Of a DNA stretch of 64,000 nt, positions 55,250 to 64,000 are shown piece after piece. The notes beneath the pieces are model-generated. The model was not told the origin of the DNA. It worked only from the letters and a program-made list of their open reading frames with translations, and searched no databases. The position numbers and the translations under genes are program-made. Origin of the DNA: Amphiprion ocellaris. Its lineage: Eukaryota; Chordata; Actinopteri; Pomacentridae. Every line of letters starts with the position of its first letter. Within the stretch, counting starts at the first letter, position 1. The DNA lies in the NCBI RefSeq assembly GCF_022539595.1, contig NC_072772.1:25280029-25344028 (forward strand), in the 5' to 3' direction.

Positions 55250-56745
55250 ATTAATGCCAAATGTTGTCTCAAACCTGTTGCTGTCACCCCCATTCTTCAA
55301 AAACCTGGACTAAATCCTAACATCCCAAACAAACCTCCCCTTTTTGTTGAAAATACTGGAACATGCTGTTGTATCACAACCTAAAGCCCATCTCTCTGCC
55401 AGTAACCTATATAAATCTTTCCAATCTGGATTCTGCTCCACCCACAGTACCGAAACAGCCCTCTTCAGAGTTATCAACGACCTTCTTCGCTCCTGTGAAT
55501 CCAGATATTTAAACATTCTCATCCTCCTTGACCTCATTGCTGCTTTCAACACAATCCACCATTCCGTCTTTCTCACCAGCCTTGTCTTCAACATTACCGG
55601 CACTGCCCTCTCCTGGTTTAAACTCTCCCTCTCTGTCAGACTCCAGTTTATCAGCATCAGTAACTGTAAATCCTCCACCGCTCCCCTCTCCCAAGATGTT
55701 CCCAAAGGTTCGGTTCTCAGCCACCTTTGCATCCTCTACATGCTCCCCCCTTGGCCACTTATTTTTCCATCATGGACTTCAGTTTCACAGTTTTGCTGAT
55801 GACATCTTACTCTATATCTCCACCAAAACAATCACCACTGTCACCCATTCAACCCTCACCAACACCATCACAGAAATAAAGTCATTGCTGCAAAAACACT
55901 TCCTCAAACTAAACCATAACAAATCAGAAATCATCATAATTGGTCCAAAATCATTCACCAATTCCTCCCACAGCTTCTCCCTCACCACTGCACTCACTTC
56001 TACTCACATCAGAAATCTAGGCATCACCTTTAACCAAACCCTCTCCAACCAAATAAATCACTAAAACAGCCTTCTTCTACCTCAAAAACACTGCTCGCCT
56101 CTATCCATCCCTCACCTTTTCAGCTGCAGAAACTGTTATCAATGCATTCATCACATCCAGCCTTGACTACTTCAATAGTCTTCTCTATGGCACATCAACA
56201 AGAAACTTCAATACATCCAGAACTCTGTTGCTCGCCTGCTTACCCACTACCACACTCTTGATCACCATCCTTCAGTACCTCCACTGGCTCCCCGTCTTCC
56301 AGCGAATTCACTCTAAAATCCTCTTCAACACATACAAAACTCTCCATAACCTGGTTCCCCCCCCACCCTGACTGAACTCCTCCACTGGCACACTCCCAAC
56401 AGCACCCTCCACTCTGCTGATGCTAGCCTCGTATCTACCACCACTCGGACCAAATACCGCACCTGGAATGGCAGAGTTTTCTCCATCAGCACTCCCATCC
56501 TCTCGAACTCACTCACAAAAGCATCAGCGAATCCTCCTCACTCTCCATATTCAAGAGATCCGTAAAGACACATCTTTTCAACACTGCCAACAACTCATAA
56601 ATCCCCTTTTCTATATGTTCACTTCTCTACTATATTCTATTTATTTTTTTAGTTTTATTTTTTGTGTGTGTTCCTACCTACTTTGTTAAGCATCTTTGAA
56701 TATCTTGAAAAGCTATATATAAGCATTATTATTATATTATTATTA
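55250..56745 (+). mobile_element. L2-type LINE fragment with decayed reverse transcriptase
   Basis: In order: KILEHAVVSQPKAHLSASNL, FQSGFCSTHSTETALFRVIN DLL, ILILLDLIAAFNTIHHSVFL (RT motif A), a degraded DVPKGSVLSH where GVPQGSVLGP is expected, HGLQFHSFADDILLYISTKT (catalytic box), KSLLQKHFLKLNHNKSEIII and IRNLGITFNQTLS. Later frames give AFITSSLDYFNSLLYGTS and an LHWLPV-like segment, ending 'gaaaagctatatataagcat' with (tat)n tail near 56740. Several frameshifts are present. The pattern is the common fish L2 family. Confidence 0.9.
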
Positions 56746-59700
56746 GAACATTAAGTGCAACTTTCAGGAAGGACAACAGTATGCAATGATCATAACCCTT
56801 TGAAAAAAAAACACACAATTTCCATCTAATATTTACAGCATATTCCAAAACATGTGAGGTTTGGCTAACAGGGAGCATATGAATCTTGATGTTATTAGTG
56901 ATTAGTATAGACATCTCCCTCTATGAGATGAATAAGTCAGTGTCATGTTTAATAACCACATTCATTGTCACAGCTTAACTGGCGAAGGGGCCATGTATTT
57001 GTACTGATTTGACGACAGCCTACAGCCTACAGAGCCAAAGCTCTCTGGGATGTTTGAAAATGTCACCTGGGGCTGAGCTATCTCTTTGTACAGACAAGAT
57101 TTAGAGTATGGAAGAAATGGCTTTGCCAGAATAAAGCAGTGACATGCTTTTTGCTGTCACTAATTAATCACCAGCGGCTCCTGATAAAACTCATTAGCCA
57201 GCCTGAGATTGAGCTATTAATCACTATGGGAGTGCTGGAAAATCAAAGGTTCAAGAGGCATGGAATGAATCAACACATGCTAAAGCCTGACAAAAGATGA
57301 GATGTTTATTTTTGATACCTTTTTCTTGTTTTTTCTTTTTCAAAAACTCTACGTAATGATAAGAATAGGAGTGAGTTTGTGAAGAGGGTGGGGAGTGTTT
57401 GCTTCCCCACAGGCAGAATCGTTTGTCTTATGTCAGCTGTTGATATGTTTAGCCACACACACACAGTTGCAAGTGTGTTTTTATACTTATAAGGACTTCC
57501 CACTAAACAAATGTATTCCCAAACCTTAATTGGAACTTCATGATCTGAACATAACCTGAAGAAGACCCAGGGTGTATTATGACTCACAGGGAATGGAGCT
57601 CCTGATTGGTCATTGAGGATTCTGACTGACACACATTTGGTCCTGCCTCAACAGTAAAAGCATGATTCAACCTTTTTATGTCCGACAGGAGAGGCAGCTG
57701 CAAAGCTGTCCTCAGGTGGTGACAGCAGCTGTAAAATGATACATTAAGCATTCTCACACATTCTAATAAGTGGGTGTGAAATTCTACCCATTAACTCAGT
57801 AAATGATAATTCTGACAGTGCTGTAATTAGGTTGTACATTCACACTGAAATATTGCAAAAATGTCTTTCCAATCATATATTTCCCATCAAGCAGTCAGTG
57901 CTACTGAGTGACCACTATCATACAGTTGACATAAAAATTGTTTTGCTAAGAGCAGCTAATGTAATGGACAGACCAAGTGCATTTTTGTTATTTCAATAAA
58001 TCCATCTCTCAGTTCTTTCTTTTTTCTTTACTCTGTTTATGGCTCTCAGCTTCAAGCCCATTGGTTTCCACTAAAGATGTAAAACATAAAGCATACTTTC
58101 TTTTTTCAGAAAGGGGTTTATAAGTTTCTGAAATGAGTGGACTGTATTTTTCCTGTAGTGTTAGTTAAACAAGTGGAAACAGCAGATAAATCCATATTTG
58201 GTGATCTAGTGAGTGTGGCAACAGAACAGTGTATGTAGTTACAGTAGAAAGTAAATTACAGAGTGGGTGGTCATGATGATGATGGAACGGTACGGCATTG
58301 TAGTCATTTAAAAGAAATATACAGGAAACAGAACTAAAAATCCAACAGCATTGTGTCTTTGTCTTGCTGAAGTGATGGTACATTCACACTTGAATGAGCC
58401 TTAAAATGACACAAGGATCTCACCTCTCTTGGTAAATGATATGTCTTTATTTCCTCAGTTAAAGCACAGCTTGTTTTTCTTAGAGCGCTCATAAGTTGAA
58501 CAGTTTTCTACTCTGTGCATGCATCACTCACTGCTGCTACCAACAATTCACTGAATAGCCAAACAGAGCAGCATGTCTGCAGCATTCAGGATGGGGCTGG
58601 GGATCAACAGTTAACATTACATTTAGTGGATGACCCAACCCATTTTACTGATTTCTGAGTCTGCTTGTGTTAGATGTTGACACCTGGGTTCCCTGTAACC
58701 CTGCAACACTTTGACAGCTGCTATCCCAACATGCATTTGGTGCAAGGGCACTTTAACTCACTAATATTACTGGATAGCTAGATAATAGGAACATGACATC
58801 ACATTTTTAAACCTGTCCTGCAAATCTGTGATTGGTTGTTTCTCAAATCAGGGAACAGAGTAGTCTTTCAGCGCAAAACAAGGTCTTTTTGAACAACTGA
58901 AAAATTGCATATCTGAGTGATGACAGATCTGGAGCAAAGGATGAAATTTACAGTGCAGAAGAACTACAAAGGAACTGCTTACAGTTACAAAAGGGCATAT
59001 ATGATTTAAGAATAACTGGCCTGTAGAATTTCCTGTTAATGCAAATTGGACAGTAGAGTTAAAATAGCCTAAATCAGTGTTTCATTGGTTTCATCTTGTT
59101 TTCACAGCCTCTAAGAAAAACCATTTCATGATCTAAATTTATTCTGAGAGTTGTGTTCAAAATAGCTCCTTTCTAATGCTGACTAAAAATATTATCACCT
59201 CAAAACTTCAGTGCATTGTTGATGCTTGATGAATGCAGTCAGGAGTCTAAAAACAGAGTTCCTCTTAAAAGCTGAAACTCAGTTTTAATCTCAAATCCTG
59301 TTCTAAAATTCATGGCATGTTAAAGTAAGACATGGAAAAGCAAAGTTACCTTGATAAAGTGAGTGTGACTCTGGATGTGTGCAGCTTGTCTTCACAAGCA
59401 TAGTAAAACAAGTCTGCCTGTCTTCCAAACTCAGTGTTCCATGTTTATTTGATTGCGAACGGATAAAGCCCCTCACCTGCTCAGAGAGTGAAGCAGATTG
59501 AGAAATATTGTTGGCTGGTGTCAAATTTGTTGTGATTAAGCAAAACAAGGCTTTGTGCGGCTCTGTGGTGCATCTGTAGAGAAAAATCAATCACAGCCCC
59601 TGTTCCCTGACACTAATTTGATTTGGTTCAATTTGAAAAAAAAAAACAGAGCTGAGGTTGGCCTGGCCCTGGAGACCTGCTGCCAGCACATTTCACCCCA

Positions 59701-60302
59701 GCTATTCACTTCATGATGTACTATTCCCATCCCTGCAGAAGTCTGGAATTCAAGAAGTAAATGGCTATTTTTGGTTTGACTTTAAACAGATTTAGTGTGT
59801 CGTATGTGACTGATTACTATTCTAAGTTGACTGATGTCAGCTGTTTTCAACAATAGTACCCTACATACACACTGGATGAAAATATTGTAAACATTGAGAC
59901 TTTGAGACTAGAATTATTATTTTGTCCTTGAAAATCTTATACTCAAGCTTAACTTTAATGATGTTTCCCAAGCAAAGGGGATAATGGTTTCACTTGAACT
60001 GGAATCAAAGAAAATGAACTATATTTGGCAATGTCAGAAATTTTCTCAAAATTTGGATTGTTGCTCTGTGATTTCCTACAGAATAGCATGAATAGGTGTA
60101 AAAATAGCTTCCAATCAAATGTAAGGAAATTTTCAGTTGTGGTGACATTATGGATTAAGTATTGTGCATGCAGGGAACATAATCCTCCAGGCAGACTGCA
60201 AGTATTCTAGAAAGTAGTACGATTAAAACAATGCATCTGTCTGAAACTGTCTGAGTACATGTCTGAAAGAGAGTATGATCAAGATTTAACAGACTATACT
60301 AC
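56746..60302. other. presumed sez6 intron, no gene recognised
   Basis: No exon, repeat family or RNA gene could be supported. Short open frames lack domains. Confidence 0.4.
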
Positions 60303-62730
60303 TATATACTTCTCCCCCCACCTCTGACTCCAGGCAGATTCCTCCCCTCCCCCTTCTTTCCTCTCTCAGGTGGTGTGGGTGGGTAGAGCTGGCTGACAGG
60401 TGTTGCCTATCCAATCAGCTGGGATTGGCGTGAAAGCAGGTGGGAGTAATCAAGACAACTACCTCCTCTCCCATAAAGACAGGCTCTGCACACTACTCAG
60501 TGTTGGACTGTTGAACAGTCACAGTCGGTTTTGAGTCCCTGTTCAGTTGCCTCTGTTTCTTTGCCTTTTAGTCTGGACTCCTGCCTGCATGTGCTTCCCC
60601 CTGGATTCCTCTGCCCAAAGCCTCAGTTGTCCGAACCTCCGTCTGAACCCTGGATCCACCTGCACCCTCCTTCTTCGTCTGTCTGGATTCCCTTCCTTAC
60701 TGGTTGAGATTCCATCTGCAGCACCTGCCTCCGCCACCATTCCCCTGCCTCACATATCCCCCTCTCTGCTCCCTGTAATGGTTAAGTTTAGTTTATATGA
60801 TGTTTTGGTATATTCTAGTCCTGCAGAACTATTGTTTAGTCTTTTTGCAGCTCAGATCTTGTGTTTGTAGTTTTTGCTTTCCTGCCTAGGTCTTGCCTTA
60901 TGTGGGTTTGCTTATTTTCTGTATTAACTCTGGTTGCTGTTATTCCACCAACCCTCTAGAGGGCTCCATTCCTTAGTCTGCTCCTTGCATATTCTGTTCC
61001 GTGCCCCTTGGGAGTGATTCTATAATTAGGGGTACATTTCAGATCAACCAAAAAGTGAAAAAATCAGTGTTCTTTTTGGCTTAATATTCTATATGTTTCG
61101 ATAGTATACCCCTGGACTGTGCTAAATCCATTAATTGGCCAGCTTAACCACTAATGATTTCTTAAATATTCAAATCAAAATAAACACCTAGTTCATTATT
61201 TTGTCAACTGTGTTATGGACAAAAGTTGTGTCGTAGAAGACATGAATTAAGTACTACACATTTGATAAAACAATTATTTGCAACTGCTTTGAAAATAAGA
61301 ATTTTGAGCTGAAAATTGATATTCTGCAGGATATTATCATCAAGGATGACTATTTTTTTAAACACAAATCCATATTACACTGAACTTAAAAGTTACTCAA
61401 CATTATTATGTAAGTCCTCACTCTCTAGAAATGTCTCTCATCATTTATATTACAGTTTAGCCAACATTTTATGTAATTATGGCACAAAAATCATATGTAA
61501 CACAGTTGACAACAAAATAACACAGTTGACAGAAGTAACACAGTTGACAGGACACATTAGGAAAAGAAGAGAGAAACCTTTCTTTGCAATGAAAACTTTG
61601 TTTTGATTGATTCATTATTTGAATATTATTTGTTTTTATATTTATTTATTATTTATGTAATTATTACCTTCTTACACTTGTATATATTTCATCATGCAAT
61701 TTATGTGTAAAAACAGTATCAATCAAGCTAATGTGTTTAAACCAACCACGCTCAATAATCATGAAGTATAAAAATAAACCATGTTAACTGTTACACCTGA
61801 TGGGTAACACAGTTCACATGTAACACAGTTGACATTTCCTCCATTTTTTGGACTTTGTGCTAGCTACAGACATTGAAGATGTCAGCACATGACCATGATC
61901 AACTCATATTTCTGTGTGCTTTCTTTACATTTTTGTCATTAAAACATATAAAGTAAGTACACAAGAAAATATTGATAACACAGTTGACGAACAGTTAATC
62001 CGCTCCATGTGTAGACAATCATTTTGATGAAATATTTACAAGGAGGAGTTGAAGCTTACTACACTGTCTTCAGGGTTCCCACCAAAAAGGATGTGCCCTC
62101 CAGTAATGTGAGTCATGTGATTTTGGAGCAAACCAGTGCTGATTTATAGGGGTTTTATCAGTGGGTAACACAGTTGACAAGGATTTCTCGGACAGACATT
62201 AAGTGAATAATTTCATGTATATTAATATTTTAAATAGATTTAAAAACAGGTTTAGCATGTTTCAAGCATGTTTTGATTATTTTTGAACAATTAATGCTGA
62301 AATAATATATAAAAACGTATATTCTATTGTTAAGTTTTAAGAGCAAACTTGACATTGAAGAAATCGGACAGCACAAAAGCTGTAAATTCCAATATATAAT
62401 TTTCATTTTTTTGCAAAATAAATTATGGAACCTGTTACCTTTTTCTTTTAAATGAAAGAGAAATATCATCCAATCTGAAATTGGTCATTGCTTGAAAAAA
62501 TGACCAACAATATTTGATAAAATTGACAAATACACCCCATGGACTTGAAATGTACCCCTAATTATAGAATCATCCTTGGGCATTTCCGGTTGTAGTCTTT
62601 GAACTTCAGTTGTAGTTCTTGTATATTCTATCTTGTACTGTAAATAAACATTGTATTTTACCTTACACCTGTGTCGTGTCTCCTGCGCTGCATGTGAGCC
62701 TCTGTTTGTGGATTCATAACGCTTTCTGAG
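60303..62730 (+). mobile_element. LTR-like sequence interrupted by an inverted-repeat element
   Basis: The outer sequence (60303-61012 and 62574-62730) is C/T-rich, has a promoter-like 'cccataaagacaggctctgc', a polyadenylation-like 'tgtaaataaacattg' at about 62640, and ends 'cctgtgtcgtgtctcctgcg'. This layout is like a retroviral-type or Gypsy-type LTR standing alone. No coding region remains. The middle is a separate 1.56-kb insertion. Confidence 0.45.
61013..62573. mobile_element. unclassified 1.56-kb DNA element with 27-bp perfect TIRs and repeated 13-mer
   Basis: TGATTCTATAATTAGGGGTA plus CATTTCA at 61015-61041 is perfectly mirrored at 62546-62572. CCTTGGG on both sides (61006-61012, 62574-62580) is a candidate 7-bp target duplication. 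The interior has no long open frame (longest 96 codons, no domain). The 13-mer TAACACAGTTGAC occurs exactly at 61498, 61518, 61536, 61821, 61976 and 62166, once with one mismatch (61805) and once in reverse (61203-61215). It is probably a non-autonomous DNA transposon; I do not recognise the family. Confidence 0.75.
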
Positions 62731-63628
62731 TTTTGGACAAAACCTGTATAGCTATTTCCCACTGCTTCCAGTCTTTATGCTAAACTAGACTCATGACATC
62801 CATCCTCACTCTGGTCATGTGCTTTTAACAGAATCTTTAGAGTACTGGCATGAAAAACTGGACAGAATGCAATTTTACATAGTCAAGTTTCAATGGTGCT
62901 GTGTGTTCTGACACATATCTTTATAGTTATTGACTGAGCGATATTTCCTGCTATTAGTTCAGTGACACTTTTTGGCCAAATCCAGCTTGGAGTCACCTGT
63001 CCAAATCAGTATATTTGAACAGAATTTGTTGTCAATTGCAGGCTGATGTGAATATTACTGCCCTGTTTAGTGATTTTAATCCAGTCCAGAGTAAGTATAT
63101 TATATGCAAGCAATTTCCCCCCTCCCTAATAATTAAAACTGAAATGACCTGTTTTCCAGTCAACTAACTTAAATGATCTGGAGTTATGTCATTGTATTTT
63201 AAAGTGACCGAGTCAGGAGAGCTGCACCCAGTATGCTCATTAATGTGGTCTTATCCCTGTAGAAACTGCTGTTTATGAGCCTGTATTTGTTTACATTTTG
63301 TCAACTGTGTCAATGAAAGTTGAACTAGCTTAGAAGCTCCTGTCTGTAGCATGCTGTGGATTTAGTTATTACTGTGACAATGAAGAAAACATAAATTTGT
63401 GATGATTCTCATGTAAATTTCTAATTTGTTCTGGTGAATGTTCACATCTGTATGGTGTAATTTATAACCCTTTAATATTGATTGTGGGAAAAGTCTCCAC
63501 AACATCATAAAAATCTTTACTGTTAGCATGTTATGGCCAATGTTGCGACTAATTTGTTTGCTATATGCCCAGAGGTCAGAGGTCTGTGGAAACTGTCATG
63601 CATTAAGTGATGATTAGAAACTTTAAAG
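62731..63628. other. presumed sez6 intron, nothing recognised
   Basis: No coding or repeat feature supported. Confidence 0.4.
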
Positions 63629-64000
63629 CCACGTGTCCACTAGATGCGATTTTCCCGCACGGCAACGCACCGCATCTGAAAATTGCATGGACGGCGGGTG
63701 GACACTAGCGGACCACAACATTGTCACATGCTGTTGCTCGAGCAACAGCGGGCCACTACGTGGTCACGTGACCGAGCTTTCAGCTTGACAGTCTGGCAGA
63801 CGAGTCGGATAAACACAGCAAACTTACCCTTTTATTTCGAAAACACTTCAGTGAAAATCATTTCTGAAAGAATCTGAGGCGAGAAATAAGCTGTGCAGTA
63901 GCTGAATCTGTCCTCGTTTTAATTCACCGACGGCTAGTTTAGCTGTTTGAGGACAGTTTCACGATGCGTGGAATCTCCGCACGCCGCATCGAATTTGCAT
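63629..64000. mobile_element. left part of a putative DNA transposon, cut by the window edge
   Basis: From 'gccacgtgtccactagatgc' the sequence becomes CpG-rich with short internal symmetries ('gttgctcgagcaac' at 63731; 'cacgtgaccgagc'). The words 'cgcaccgcatctgaaaattg' and the window's last bases 'cgcacgccgcatcgaatttg' look like related internal repeats. The right end is outside the window. Confidence 0.4.

Noticed and set aside
60547..60870. 107-codon frame beginning MPLFLCLLVWTPACMCFPLD with a signal-peptide look
   Set aside because: The apparent hydrophobic start comes from C/T-rich LTR-like DNA; no homologue recognised and no splice or promoter support.

Overview
The window is vertebrate nuclear DNA, most likely from a teleost fish. 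It is AT-rich and intron-rich, and it carries dense fish-type transposable elements (Tc1 with TA target sites, L2-like LINEs, Harbinger and EnSpm/CACTA elements, and tRNA-like SINEs with GATG tails). All host genes found lie on the minus strand and were recovered by joining exons at GT/AG junctions with matching codon phase.

Host genes. The 5' two-thirds of phf12 (PHD finger protein 12, a chromatin reader of the Sin3 corepressor system) lies at 2469-8614 in nine exons. Its last exons fall left of the window. The 3' half of a sez6-family gene (a neuronal CUB/Sushi transmembrane protein) lies at 20027-49866 in eight exons: half of CUB3, Sushi 3, 4 and 5, a 36-nt micro-exon, the transmembrane exon and two cytoplasmic exons. 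Its 5' exons were not found and probably lie beyond 64 kb. The tandem arrangement PHF12 then SEZ6 on one strand matches the mammalian order, as far as I recall it.

Layout. 1-2.4 kb: phf12 intron with repeats. 2.5-9.3 kb: phf12 and its promoter. 9.3-20 kb: intergenic, holding a Harbinger element broken by two SINEs and a Tc1 element. 20-50 kb: sez6, whose introns hold a second, inverted Harbinger copy, a three-phase minisatellite, a SINE, and an 11-kb CACTA-like element that itself contains a Tc1 element, a LINE 3' end and a decayed multi-exon transposase unit. 50-64 kb: presumed sez6 intron with two LINE fragments, LTR-like sequence split by an unfamiliar 1.56-kb inverted-repeat element, and an element cut by the window edge.

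The most unusual items are the 61.0-62.6 kb element (27-bp perfect terminal inverted repeats and a 13-mer occurring six times exactly), the nested CACTA whose end lies about 60 bp from a sez6 splice donor, inverted Harbinger copies bracketing the last three sez6 exons, and loss of the NPxY-type motif in the sez6 tail. No bacterial-type genes, CRISPR arrays or standalone RNA genes were seen.
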